A DNA stretch of 64,000 nt from Cymodocea nodosa (taxonomy: Eukaryota; Streptophyta; Magnoliopsida; Alismatales; Cymodoceaceae): NCBI GenBank assembly GCA_036874045.1, contig CM072347.1:4156501-4220500 (forward strand), given 5' to 3'. The position numbers were made by a program, and so were the translations under genes. The notes beneath the pieces were generated by a model. It made no database searches, was not told the origin of the DNA, and saw nothing but the letters and a program-made list of their open reading frames with translations. Shown here in pieces: positions 25,301 through 37,417 of the stretch (positions are counted from its first letter, which is position 1; each line of letters starts with the position of its first letter).

Positions 25301-25558
25301 CATGCATCTCATTCTATCCTCCTCATTTAGGGAAAGAGTAGAGCTTTCTCTAAATGTTGATGGTAGTCCACTACCATCTCTACCCCTTAGGTGGGAAATC
25401 ATTCGTTTAGGGGTGAATTCCTAGTCTAGTTAGCTTAAGGTCATTTCTTTAATGGAGTCCCTTTTGCAGCTGTAGTCTGATTCGAGGATTTTCCTTTTGT
25501 GGAATAATGGTCTAGTTCATTTTTCCACAGGTTCTCAGCTAGTGATTGAAAGTAGTTT
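22398..25558 (+). other. Leader region of Tat element T2, with LTR insertion
   Basis: Apart from the LTR at 23197-24973, this is untranslated leader between primer site and gag. The small open frames in it lack domain-like composition. A 30-base direct repeat (23077-23106 and 24974-25003, one mismatch) flanks the insertion region. Confidence 0.5.
23197..24973 (-). mobile_element. Athila-type LTR inside the Tat leader, minus strand
   Basis: On the minus strand it runs TGTATAGATGATATTTGTGC to CCTCGAACA. Its 3' part shows the GGATCCCTGTGGACTCGACCC and GACTCCGTGTGCTTGCAG words that parallel the ends of the C and D LTRs. Just past the 3' end the minus strand continues AGTTTTTAG, as D does before its primer site, then diverges. 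No 5-bp TSD fits; instead a 30-bp flank repeat is seen. A truncated element rather than a clean solo LTR is likely. Confidence 0.65.
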
Positions 25559-27330
25559 ATGCCAAGGAGTTTGATTCAGACAAGAAGCAAGACTAAACAA
25601 ATGGCAGCAACTGGTTTGAGTGTTTCTTCCAGTTCAGTTTCCCCATCTCTATCTTCTACGACGTCGAGTCCTAGGAGTGTCCCTAGGTCCTTCCTCCCAG
25701 TCTTAGTGACTCCATCACATCCTCCTATGTCATCTCCTTTTCTGTCGAAGATGATGACATCTGCCCTCTCGGGGGTTGGGGCTATTCCCCCACAGGAGTC
25801 GTTTGCTTTGCAGGTCTCCCTCCCTCCTTCGGTTGTCATTGAGCCGGTCCCTGTCCAGACCACTCTTGCTTTCACCTCGGCCCTTGAAGGGGAGGATCCC
25901 GTGTTGCACTACGCTGCCATGCTTGTGCATGCGTAGAATATGTTAGCACAGTATGCAGGGTCCCCAGCCCCTTCAAGCCGTAGCTTCTCCTTCTCTCTAG
26001 TGCCATGGCCATTTGCTTCTTCCACTCCTATGGCGTCTCTTTTCCTCTCCGAAGCTGTTCAGGTTCTTGTTCCCTTAGCTTCGTCGGTGATGGGGTGCTT
26101 ATCCACTCCACCACCCTTTCTATTTGGGGCATTGTCTGTAATGCCCATCCTTCCGGCAGTGGGCCCCACATTTGTCCCTTATGCCCTTAGGCACATGTAG
26201 GGCTAGGTGTCTCAGGCCACCCCCTTCTTAGTGGGTTCAAGTTCAGTCTCCTCGGTCTCTCAGTTTCTCGGGTACCCACTCCCTCAACCTTCCTTCCTAG
26301 TGTTGCAGCTGCTAGCAGTGCAGTCCTAGTAGTTGCAACCACTAGTTGTTAGTGTGTAGAATAGGTCGTACTGTTAGCAACAATTGTATGGAATGTTCTA
26401 GACTTCGGTGATGTCAACATGTCAGCCATTCACCATCCAGCAGCTAGCACAGTAGCAGATTCCACCTCCATGGCAGCAACAGGTGGAATCCATATCAGAA
26501 TAGGTTCTCCGCCGACTAAGTCGAATAGAGATGGCTAGCGACGGTAGAGAGCCTGACTTGCAGTTCTTTGACCTCTGCCACTTTCTAGAGGTTATCGTTC
26601 CATTAGGCTTCCAGATGCCAACCTTCTAGAAGTATTCAAGCATTGGATGTCCTCTTGCCCATCTAAGGGCCTACTATACAAACATGGCTTCGTTGCAAGT
26701 CGAGCATAAGCTTTTGATGAGGACTTTTTAGAAGAGCCTCGAAGGACCTGCTCTCTACTAGTTTGTCACCCTGGATATGTCACAGTTCCACTCATTCCCT
26801 TAGTTGGCCAAGGCATTCCTAGAGTAGTATGCTTGGAACCAGGATTTGCAAGTTAGGAAGGAAGATCTGTATCAGACTCGTCAAAGGAACGAGTCTTTCA
26901 GTCAATTTATGGGTTGTTGGAGATCACTCGTGGCCCAAATCAAGGATCAACCATCTGAAGCTGAGTGTCAAGGTGTTGATCCACAATGCCTAGTCGACCC
27001 TAGGGGCATTGCTTAGTATCCAAACCTACGAGACCTACAAGTAGGTTTTGAAGGTAGGGACACAGATAGAAGAATCCTTGCGTAGTGGCTTCTTTCTAGC
27101 ATTGTCAGCTTTAGCGTCGAACTCAACAACCTCATCTTCTCGGGATGCCTGCTCCAAAGGCAAGTCCCGTGCTGGTTACACGGCACCTACTGCACCCATT
27201 AATCAGATTGTGGCCTTCGTAGGACAATCCAAGCAACAATGAGCGACCAAAGCTATCAAGGCTCGGGCTTAACCCAAATCAAAGGGTGATGGGGCCTCCA
27301 CTTCCTCATAGTAGCAGAAGCCCAAGAGGA
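25559..27330 (+). pseudogene. Tat gag, decayed by TAG stops
   Basis: A single frame from the ATG at 25559 reads through a Ser/Pro-rich N-terminus (TKQMAATGLSVSSSS), a Gln/Pro-rich linker, and a retrotrans_gag-like domain from about 26660: HLRAYYTNMASLQVEHKLLM, a GPAL-containing segment, then RQRNESFSQFMGCWRSLVAQ. I count about 17 in-frame stops from 25934 on, all TAG, most beside or among glutamines. CAA codons in the same frame stay intact. The C-terminal part runs directly into RNase H sequence near 27440, so the zinc knuckle, protease and RT are deleted. Confidence 0.65.
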
Positions 27331-27439
27331 AGTTCACTCCACTAGCAGAGCGACTTAGTGTCATCCTGCCAAAGCTCAATACTTTGCTGCCTACTTCTAC
27401 AACAAGGCCTCTCCCGAATCCATTACCCAAATCCGTAGG

Positions 27440-29591
27440 TGCAGTTCTGGGGCAATATGATGAAACTGGCACCAAGGAAAGGGTAATTTGTTATCTGAGC
27501 TGCAAGTTCACAGACTGTGAGATGAGGTACAAGATGATAGAGAGGTAATGTCTTGCTTTAGTTTGGGTAGTCCAGAAGTTGAAGCATTACATGACAGTCT
27601 ACTCAGTCAAACTCATTAGTCGTCATGATTCGCTTCGCTACTTGCTTGCGAAGCCGGCACTAGTAGGTCGATGTGTGAAGTGGCAACTATTGCTGTCTGA
27701 GTTTGATTTGGAATTTGTATCTCAGAAGTCAATGAAGGCTTAGGCATTAGCAAATCATCTAGCAGCACTACCAATCCATGACCAGTCCATAGTTCAGGAG
27801 CAATTTCCAGATGAACAAGTATTAGTCACAATAGATGGATCAAAAGTTATAGATGATCAAGACATATACACCATGTATTTCGATGGAGCAGTTAATCATC
27901 GAGGTTGTGGCGTGGGAGCAGTTCTTTGAGACCCCCAAGGACGGCTCACCCCAGTTGCACAACATCTCACATTCCCATGTTCTAACAACATGGCGGAGTA
28001 CAAGGCATGCATGTTGGGTTTGCGGCTAGCATTGGATCATAAGGTTCAGAATCTTCAAGTCTATGGAGATTCTTTGTTGGTAATTTCACAAGTCAACAGG
28101 CTGTGGAAGCTTAGCAATCCTAAGCTAACCCCCTATTTATCAGCAATACGGGACATGGTTCGACAATTCAGGTCAGTCTCCTCACTTGTGAAGAGAAATC
28201 AGAATGCCTTCGCTGATGCTTTGACGACCCTAGCATCATGGCTCCATATCCCAAGGCATGGAACCATTAGCCTTGTAGTGACAAAGTCAGATATGCTAGC
28301 ATATTGCTTGATGATTGACATAAAGGCTTCAGGTGATGACAAACCATGGTTCCACGATATCATGGCATACCTCAAAGATGGATCTTTCCCATTAGAATGC
28401 CATGCAGCAGATAGGAGGACATTGGCTAGAATGGCAAGTAGATATGTGTTGGGAGGTGATCAACTATATCGTAGATCTCACAACCACGTGCTTCTGAGAT
28501 GTGTGGATCAACTAGAGGCAGAGACCATCATGGAAGAGATGCACGAAGGTACTTGTGGTCCACATATGAACGACCTTTTCCTTGCCAAGCAGATCCTAAG
28601 GCAAGGATACTATTGGTTTACCATGGAAGTAGATTGTTGTAACCATGTCAGGAAGTGCCCAGCTTGCTAGTTACATTCAAATGTGCCACATGCTCCTCCA
28701 ATGCCCTTATATGCCAATGACGCAGGAGTTTGGCCCTTTTCGGTGTGGGGGTTAGATGTCATTAGCAAAGTTTGTCCGAATGCGTTGAATGGACATAGAT
28801 ATATCTTGGTGGCAATCGACTACTTCATTAAATGGGTGGAAGCGACAACCTATCGAACGATCATAGCCAATGCCACTCAGAAGTTCATTCGAGACTACAT
28901 CGTCACTAGGTATGGTGTCCTATTTGAGATTTTTATTGATAATGGTGTTAATTTCATCGCAAGCTCAATACGATAATACTTAGAGATGCTTGGAGTTAGA
29001 CACCACCGCTCCACGCCATATCGACCACAAATGAGTGGCACTGTAGAAGCGGCAAATAAGAACCTCATTCAGATCCTCAAAAAGACGACGGAGATGTGTC
29101 GAGACTAGCACAAGAAGTTGCCATACTCTCTATGGGCTTACAGATGTGTCATCCGCTCTTTGACCAGTGACACTCCTTTCTCGCTGGTTTTTGGATCTGA
29201 AGTGGTTTTACTTGTCAAAGTGGAAATCCCCTCACTCCGCATCCTTAAGGAAACCCAACTTACTAACGTAGAGTGGCTTGAGGATCGATACTTGCAATTA
29301 AATTTGTTGGATGAACATCACCTTCAGGCACTTCATCATGCACGTTGCTACCAGAATAGGCAAGCACGAGCATACAACAAGAAAGTGCAACCTCGCCCTA
29401 TATTAAAGGACGATCTCGTTCTTCGTCGATTGCATAGACTGGACCAACATGTCAAATTCCAACCCAATTGGAAGGGGCCATATCGGGTGACGTGACTCCT
29501 CTCTAGGGGGGCTGCGTATATTCATCAAGTCGGGGAAAGTACCATTGAGGAGTTGGTAAACCGCTCCAACTTGAGGCGGTTCTATCAATGA
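27440..29591 (+). pseudogene. Tat pol remnant: RNase H, second (archaeal-type) RNase H, integrase
   Basis: One frame carries, in order: the end of the gypsy RNase H (GAVLGQYDETG at 27450, later LANHLAALP); a second RNase H with the acid residues in YFDGAVNHRGCGVG, NNMAEYKACMLGL, VYGDSLLVISQVN and FADALTTLAS (27870-28240); an integrase zinc domain (HEGTCGPH and CPAC); the DDE core with WGLDVI, FIDNGVNF and GTVEAANK; and a GPY motif in NWKGPYRVT. The double RNase H is known for Tat elements. Stops include TAA 27546, TAG in KA-ALANH, TGA after GAVL and TAG after CPAC. Without RT the copy is dead. Confidence 0.85.
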
Positions 29592-31451
29592 ACCCCTTTG
29601 ATTTTAACCTTTTGTGCATTTTGTAGTTTTGGTTGCTATTATTTTGCCCAAGGTTTTTATTCTCTTTACTCCCTACAATAGGTAGAGATCTGTTGATTTA
29701 ATCTGGATCATTCTCTAGACTTAAGGGTCTTATAGAGTCACCCTATGGAGATGCTATTAGAATGGTTAAGTAACGTGAGTTAGAGAGCCACCAGCATCAA
29801 GTCTTCACTACTCCAAGACTTGGGTTAGAGGATAGATACTCTATTCAACTTGGACTCTTATGCAGGGCAAGTTTTGAGCTTTGAGGGAGTTTTCCACCTA
29901 AATCCATGGTGATCTAACCATGTGATGCCATCTTGTGCCATTAGTGAAAGGGGTATGGAGATGAAGAGTGCAGCATGGAGGACCCCTAGTGAATCTCTAA
30001 ATCTTATTTGGGGGTAAGTGTTAGCAACACAAGCAACAGCTATGGACGACTCAATTTTCCCAAGGTGTTGGGTCAAGGAATTACCTCACTTCGGTCTTTC
30101 CCTTTTGAAATCCCATTCCATTCCCTTTCTCTAAGTCAATCACATATTTCTGTGAATAATTCTCCCCATCTTTATCTGACCTTTGGTCTCCTCTCGAGGT
30201 TCCCAAGCAACAGAGTCGTCTCTTTTCTCCAAACTCTTTTGATCAATCAAGTGTCATGTCCTTTCCTAAAGCATTCAACTTTCAAAGTTCCTTTTCTGCA
30301 TGGGGTGTCGATATATAGGCTACCTGCAATCTTGTGACTTGTCGCCCACGAGCACGTGAATGACACCTTCCTCTGGCTTGTTGAGGAGTGGAAAAGAAAA
30401 ACAAGCTTCAAAGAAAAAATGTGGAAAAGTAAAAAAAAAGGCAACTAAAAAAGGAAAGAGAACAAAAAATGATGCGTAGAATAAAATCAAAAGAAAAGAA
30501 AAAAGAAAAGATGAAAAGAGAGTTGAGACAAAAGATGGGAGAGCCGAAAGAAAAAAGAGATGTTTAAAAGAAAGAAAAGAACAAATGAGAAGTAGAGTAG
30601 AAGTAGTAGTGCCATTGAGTCTCACGCATAACTAGGTGCTATTCACAACGGAACCCAAACAGGGTGCTATTTGATGTCAGAACCCATTGGGTGCTATCCA
30701 ATGTTGAAACCTAATTGGGTGCTATCCAATATTGGAACCCAAGTCAAGTGTTATCTAATGTCAGAACCTAAAGCCTCTAGTAACCCCACATAAGTTTGTC
30801 TTTTAGTTTCACTTGTTTCTTCCTCTAGCATTTCTTTCATTCATTTCTTGATTTTTTGAGGTAATTCCGCGATCAGGCAAATTGGACGACTTGATGTTTG
30901 AACTTGACACTTGCCCACTTCCCCTAGAAAGGATAAAGAGTGTAGCTAGGGCTGATGCATATGGGAGTCAAAAGCCACTAGCGGTGAGACAAAAAGCTCA
31001 GAACACTACATGATTGAGATTAGGTAATATGAGTTACCAACTCTAACCCCTATGATTGGTAGTCGGTTATGAAAGCTATTTTGTGAGTGTGAGAGGTCCA
31101 CCCTAAACACACTTGTCCTTTCACCATAGTTCTCAACATAGGTGCCTGACTCATTTGGGCCACCTCTATGAGATGGTTGTACCCTAAAGATGTCTAAGGA
31201 GAGATCCTCCAAGACCAATAGATGCTTTGGCATGGTCATGGATCTCAGATCTCGTTGCATAACCTATGTAGGCAGGGAGAAAGATTTTTACGCCAGGGGC
31301 AGTTCATTTCCCTTGTTTGACTTTATATTTTGCTGTAGTTTACCTTTCTTATCAAACTTTAGATCTTGTTTTTTTGACCTCATATACATGATTATTTTGT
31401 TCATTGATGATTTATGCTTTTGAAGTCAGATATTTTAGGATCTTAGCAGAT
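29592..31451 (+). other. Non-coding spacer between Tat integrase and 3' ORF
   Basis: The stretch 30380-30610 is almost all A and G on the plus strand, with runs such as GAAAAGAAAAAAGAAAAG. A short tandem repeat follows (30635-30773). The open frames here, including one at 30008-30337, have no recognisable domain. Confidence 0.5.
30635..30773 (+). repeat. Tandem repeat, five units of about 28 bp
   Basis: Units begin GGGTGCTAT and end GGAACCCAA with small changes (starts near 30635, 30662, 30689, 30717, 30745). It lies in the Tat 3' spacer. Confidence 0.75.
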
Positions 31452-32625
31452 ATGTCGGTACAGACATTGCTGTTACCTGAGCATTGTTCAGAGGAGCTTA
31501 GAGTCGCAATTGAGATGTTGACCTCGGAAGAAATAGAGCTGTTGTCACAGTGGGGACTAACTTAGGCTATGCTGCACCTGGCCCAAATAAGAGTCAACAG
31601 GAATCTACTATCCACTTTGGCAGAAAAGTGGGAAGGCTCTCGGCACACTCTTTAGATGCCACGTGGCTTTGAGTTAACGTCGACTTTGGAAGAAGTTAGA
31701 TATCTATGCAAGCTACAAAGGCGATTGTATCTGCCCTTCCAACATCATCAAAAGCCAAAGGATTATCTTACATTCCTACTCAACCCCATAGGCCGTCAAT
31801 GCAAAGATGTTCTTTAGCAATGGCCAAGGACAATGGTTCGATGTTAAGAAGCTATTGACTTTCGTAAGCAAAACGAGCAACAAATGGCTTCGTCACTTCT
31901 TTGTCCGTTTCTATGCTAAGCTTATATTCATCCATGGGATGACAAAGCTAATTAATCACGTTATCCCAACCCTACTGCGAGTATTTGAGGGGGTCTACGA
32001 CCCCACAACAGTTATACTTGCTAATATCTACTCCACACTAGATCGCTATGCTCGAGGACAAAGGAATTTCTAGGGATCATCAGCTCTCCTGTAGCTTTGG
32101 ATTGCTGCTCATCTACATCATCCCATTGATCAAAGGAGCACTCTAGCCTTTTCCTATGCATTCACTCCTTTCGTCCTGCTAGGGAGGATGAGGAACCAAG
32201 TCAAGTAGTACTTAGAGGAGGTCTACATAAAGCATATCAAGTGGTGCATTCTACCTGAATCAACTTCAGCTTCAACTTGTGTCCGAGGAGATGAAGGCGA
32301 GCTATGCTTGCTAGGGTTGGAAGGTGGACTCATCTACAACCCCATCCTAATCCTACGACAATTTGGATATGAGCAGATCAACGTAGAGCTGGAGTCGGTG
32401 TCCCTCCGCTTCAGGCAGTATTGGGAAGAGGACGACTCTGCAGTACTCATGATGAATAGAGGACTCATACGTGCACATACTCCTCGGAGTTTGGGTCTTG
32501 CTCATCATTCCGTTGACATACCACCACCTGAACCTTTGCCAGAACCACTAGAGGATTTGGCCCCACTTGAAACCCTACGTAGAAAGTCTTTTGCATCTCC
32601 TTTAGCCAAGAGGAGAAGAGTTTGA
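31452..32625 (+). pseudogene. Extra 3' ORF of Tat element, plant-mobile-domain-like
   Basis: From the ATG at 31452 the frame reads LPEHCSEELRVAIEML, then NLLSTLAEKWEGSRHTL and STLEEVRYL. After a frameshift near 31800 it continues with NGQGQWFDVKKLLTFVSKTS, a PTLLRVFEG stretch, IYSTLDRYARGQRNF, LWIAAHLHH, and ends SPLAKRRRV. The pattern (work-load of W, LxEVRYL, GSSALL-LWIAAHL) recalls plant mobile domain / DUF7745 proteins linked to plant retrotransposons; the family name is from memory. Its basic tail could be a nuclear signal. At least three TAG stops and the frameshift break it. An inverted copy of its end is in T1. Confidence 0.5.
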
Positions 32626-32699
32626 TGTTTTCTCTTTAAATATTGAACTCCTTTTTGTACTTTATTATTTAGTGAAATGAAAAATTCCTTTATTTCACC

Positions 32700-33005
32700 G
32701 ACTCGTGAGTGTTGGATCTGCCTAGATCTGAATTTGGATTTGAATTCGAATATCTCCCTTAAAACCTCCTAGGGATTTGTGCAAAACCACAAATCCACTT
32801 TTCTCTCACCGTAAAACTACACCGTTAGTCGCCGCACGTCGTCGTCCAACCACTGCAACTGCCACTCGTCTCCAGCCATCCCGCAACCATTCCTCCACAT
32901 GCAGGTACCCACTCGGATGACTAGTTATGCATTTGTGAAGTTTCAAATCTCAGTTTCCAACGTTTTCTTCCGAATGCATGCTGTTTTCTGTGGTCGACGA
33001 CAAAG
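32700..33005 (+). repeat. Truncated 3' LTR piece of Tat element T2
   Basis: It matches 5' LTR positions about 19905-20175 (GGATCTGCCTAGATCTGAAT, the CGCACGTCGTCGTCCAACCA block, GGTCGACGACAAAGC). It is joined abruptly to the 3' UTR on the left and to an inverted LTR piece on the right. Confidence 0.75.
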
Positions 33006-33338
33006 CATGATAGACTTTAAATATTAAAGTCATAGACTTCACATCATCCCTTGGGATACCACAAGTCAGTGTTGTGGTTGGGCTACCCCAAGGGGTAAAA
33101 AGGTTCAAGATAAAATTATCCTTAAGGGTTTTATATAAAATGCATAAAGGAGACCTCCCTTAAGGTAAAAATGATCCAGAATACACCCAAATAAGTAATA
33201 TTCCCCCTCTAAGGTATCACATGGAAAGGTGATCAAGCCTCCTTAGAGGGTTTGCATGAATTGAATCAATTCAAGCAATGTTGACGTTAGTAGATGGAAT
33301 GTTGACGGCGACGAGTGGCTATCGTAGTGATGGGACGA

Positions 33339-35528
33339 TGTTTGGTTACCCAGCACGATACTAGAAAACTAGTTTGGATCTCCAGCAACGCACTAGAAAA
33401 ACTTGGATTTGTTAACTTCTATTTTTACTTAGTTAAGTTATCTTTATGCCTATTCCTTTTTTAGAAGTAAACCAATAACCTTTCACACAAATTAGATATT
33501 AATTCCAATTTGTATTTTAACTGTAAGTGCACAGTGTCTATTGCATTAGTGTGCAAATACAGGTCGATTCCATAGAGAATTGTTTAAGAATTGAGAATTG
33601 TTCCGTTTGTTAACAATCAAATTAATATCTTCAATAAGCCCTCCATTGAGTTACAATTAATTCAACAGACAAAGTTCATTGAGTTATGGTTAACTCAACG
33701 AACTAACCTCGTGGACTTAAGTTAACTCCACGATCCTGCCTTTTCTTTCTAATACTGCTATTTACAAAGGAATTCGACCAACCATTGGGCGATTCCACAG
33801 ATTGTAAATAACATTAATTAAGCTCTTTAATGTTAGTAAACATTGGATTTATCATTAAGCATACTAACATTCAGATAATTTAAACAGTAACCATTAAAAT
33901 TTTTAAGTCTTTTGAATGAACCAATCATTAAACTGTAAAACTAAAACAATCACAACACTGACAAAGATAACATTAATCACGATACAACACAAACAATACA
34001 ACACTCAAATACAAAATGCAAACACAGATAAGTTGTTTTTGGTATTTTTGTTTTAATATAAACATGAAAATGGGCAAAAGGTGAAATGTAAAGTAATCTC
34101 AGTCGACAGTAAATACTTCCGTCACTATATGCGACGCGATTACACCACTGAAAATTAAACCACTTACAATTCTGTCTCCTCTCCCTATAGAATCGCGAGT
34201 CCAGAATTGCAAGATGATCTCCTTTTCAGTATACAGGCATCAACACAAAGCTAAGGCTAGAAGCTCTACGATCTCCTGAAATATGAGTCAGCGCTTGGTG
34301 AAAATGGCTTCCCTTCCCGCGACGCGATCACTCCTCATAGTAGTTATCAAGCACTGTGTTTGGCTCGAAATCGACCCAACATCAGGAAAGTATCCTCACA
34401 GACCTCTGATGGTTGATGATTATGGTGGTGGTAATGATGGTTGGTGTGGTATTTCAAAGAATTGCCGATACTGTTTGCAGAAAGCTCGGTGCTCCTCCTT
34501 TATACACACTAGCCATACCCATCGATCACACACCCTTTACTTCTTTTTCTTCTTTTCTTTTATATTTCTTCAGTAGTAACTGCTTCTGCTTGAATGGTCG
34601 GTTGGATTTCCTTCATTCATATCAACGACGATGCTTTTTTCTCCCTACGCGATACGTGCAATCGTGGTTTTTCTTCCAACTGTCCTATTTTTGCAACCGC
34701 TATAGTGGCATATTAGAAAATAAATAGTCCGTGGAGTTACAGATAACTCAACGGACTTGCTTCGTTGATTTAACTATAAAACACGTGCATAAGTTTAACT
34801 ATCCGATGCTTAGGTGCATTTCAGATACTTACAAACTTAACTATCCGATGCCCAAATGCATTTCGGATAGTTACAGATAACTCACCGATATATAACTTAA
34901 GTAAATCTACCAAATCTCGACACGTGTCAGCAGTAGTTTAATAATAAAAGAAACATTTTGGAGAGTTACAGGTCTAACTATCTGATGCTCAGATGCATTT
35001 CGGATAATTAGAGATAACTCACTGAAAATCCACTTAAGTCAATTTCCTAGAACATGACACGTGTTCACAGCTATTTTATAAATAAAAGGAGATTTCAGAG
35101 AGTTACACATATAACTATCCAATGCCTAGCTACAATTTCGGATAGTTATAGATAACTTACCGAAAGTTCACTTAAGTCATGCATTATGGTTTCGACACGT
35201 GTACTTCAGGAAATAATAAAATATTCTTTTAAAACATAATTGTTCGGCAGTTTAAACATAACTATCCAATACATGTTCGGCATGTTAAACATAACTGTTC
35301 GAAATATCAGAAAATTTGGATACTTAAGAATTTCATAGCCTGCAACTTACTGACAGTTCAGAAATGTACTAAATTAACATTAATTCCCCCAAATTAAGCA
35401 AATTCTTTAATTAAAGCTTATAACAGTGCAATTATAATATAATGACTTAATTCTCATATGATAAGCTAAATATTATGCAATTAACCATCATTTAACCGTT
35501 AATAATATGCACTTTTTCATTCTAAACA
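33339..35528 (-). repeat. 3' LTR of element C
   Basis: It runs TGTTTAGAATG to CCAAACA on the minus strand and matches 51025-53222 throughout. The block 34780-35340 is a hairpin array (AACTATCCGATG, TTTCGGATAGTTA) with ACTTAAGTCA and ACACGTGT words; 33640-33730 holds the GTTGAGTTA palindromes. Confidence 0.9.
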
Positions 35529-35542
35529 CTTCCCCCATACCT
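35529..35542 (-). promoter_or_regulatory. Polypurine tract of element C
   Basis: AGGTATGGGGGAAG on the minus strand abuts the 3' LTR start. A second copy, AGGTATGGGGGGAGGT, lies at 36855-36870 in a similar GCAAAAT context, 1.3 kb upstream. Confidence 0.85.
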
Positions 35543-37417
35543 AAATTTTGCTAGTCCCTTAGCAAACTAAGATCTAATTAATGGGTTCTTTTAAAAGTGC
35601 TAGAATTAATTCTTCCCTCTTTTTTTCTTCTATTCAGCATAAGAACTTGTATTATTATATAGATATTCTGTATGTTTCAGTAATATTGTTTTCTCCTCTT
35701 CAACCTGCAAATATACTTAGAATATATGCAAATTACATACAAAGTATATCATCATCACATAGGTGTTAATTATATTATCGTTTGTTGTTCTTTTCATCAT
35801 CTGTCATCCTGAGTTTTCCAATAAGATTTCTAGAAGAAATTTCAACAACATACTAATCAAAATACAATCCAATTCAATATGATTAAGACAAGTAGAATAA
35901 AGAATTGTATCTCCATTAAACAACTTCAAAAGTCAATTCTAGATTCATATTTCAGTAATTCTAGATAATAGAAAATATACTTGATTCATAAGATATCTGT
36001 ATTTCACAAAACACTTGTATCTTTTCAGAACATTATATGTATATATATATATATTTTTTTTGTACTTTAAAAGTTAATTTGACAAGCTAAATCATATAGG
36101 AGCTTTCTAATGTACCCATGTAACGAGCTTTCAATCAACAATCCCAGATTTGATCAGGATCTTAGGTTGCCAGATTTCAAGAGTCCTTTTTCAGGTCAAC
36201 AATCCTTACATACCTATCTGTTCAAGTACAAAAGGCTCGTGATCAAACAAGTCAATAAACTCTCAAAGTTTTTATTTTTATTTTTTTCAAAATACAAAAA
36301 CAAAACAAAACATTAATCACATATTGTATGTGTACGTATTTCATTAATACAGATGCAGTAATCACCAATCTCATATAGTCCTGCTTCTATTATTTACTGA
36401 AAGTATGAATCCATAACAATAAACTCATACCTTTTCTGTAGTTTAATAAGATCTACACATAAATCATTCTACAAGTTTAATCAGTTAAATTAAATGTATC
36501 TTTAATCAAATGTGTTTCATTTAATCTAGAATTCACATCTCACCTCCTTTAGGACTTCATATAATTTTTTCATTAAGCATTCTGATTTCATTTTAAAATC
36601 GTGAAACTATTAAACTCATGAAATTCAGAAAAAACATAAGATACTATATCTAGATTTGCATAAATAGTAAATTCTATAGCATCTTATATAGCCTTCTAAA
36701 TATAGCATTCAAGTAGTTACAATTTATAAAAATTTTACAGTCTCAATTATCAGATATTTACAACAAGTTCATAAAAATTTTCAATTTCCACAAAACTTTG
36801 CGGTACCATTTTAATTCCTTTAATTAACAAACTTACATGGCTGCTACTTTAATTACCTCCCCCCATACCTACATTTTGCATTGTCCTCAATGTAAAAGAT
36901 TTGACAATAAATACAGTAATTGTAGCAGACATGAATATAGTTTCATTGATTTAGCATCTAACTCAACGAATGAGTTTAAATTTAAATTCAGGATAAGTAA
37001 TTAGTTACATACCTTGTTTCATTTGTATCTCCTTCTACATATTCCGATTTTTGATTCTGAAAAACTTTTCATTCATAGATAAAAGCAGAATATAAAATAA
37101 AATAACATTTAATAGATATTAATAACTCAGCGTCTTGTGTGGAACCTAGGCTCCTATGCCTCTAGTGGCTCACAAGCAAGCCAATTGGTTTCCCAGAACA
37201 GATACCAACAAACTTGATTGATATTTTGTTTTTTTTTTCTTTTATAAAATAAAATGAAAACTACATTTTTTTTGTTTTTTCAAAAAATAAATGCAAAATA
37301 CACACAACATTAAACACACAAAATCATAGCTTAAGAACATGATTGAAAAGTAGAAACAAATGGAATAAACGTGTCAGTCCAAACAAACTTTTTAGGCATA
37401 ATTCTTCTTGCTATTAA
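35543..37417 (-). other. 3' untranslated region of element C
   Basis: AT-rich, with a short TA repeat (36035-36053) and the second polypurine tract at 36855-36870. No coding sequence is recognised. Confidence 0.5.

Larger units (their letters stand above)
18947..33005 (+). mobile_element. Tat-lineage Ty3/gypsy element T2, plus strand
   Basis: A 3430-bp 5' LTR, primer site, leader (with an LTR insertion at 23197-24973), gag, pol remnant, 3' ORF, 3' UTR and a 3' LTR fragment (about 32700-33005) follow in order. The LTR starts within a T1 sequence at GGGACAT, so T2 inserted into T1; GACAT (18942-18946) is the likely left TSD. The 3' LTR lacks its first 950 bases or so (it resumes at the part matching 19905-20175) and then flips into an inverted LTR piece at 33006. 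Two RNase H domains in pol place it in the Tat group. Confidence 0.8.

Noticed and set aside
25559..27090. Recoding of TAG as glutamine
   Set aside because: CAG codons still occur in the same frames, TAG also ends other frames, and a nuclear plant genome uses the standard code; decay by C-to-T explains the pattern better.
30008..30337. 109-residue open frame and its antisense frames in the Tat spacer
   Set aside because: The composition follows the purine-rich DNA and no motif is recognisable.
34283..34727. Two overlapping frames in the C LTR, repeated at 51981-52422
   Set aside because: They recur only because the LTR is duplicated, differ in length between copies and show no domain.
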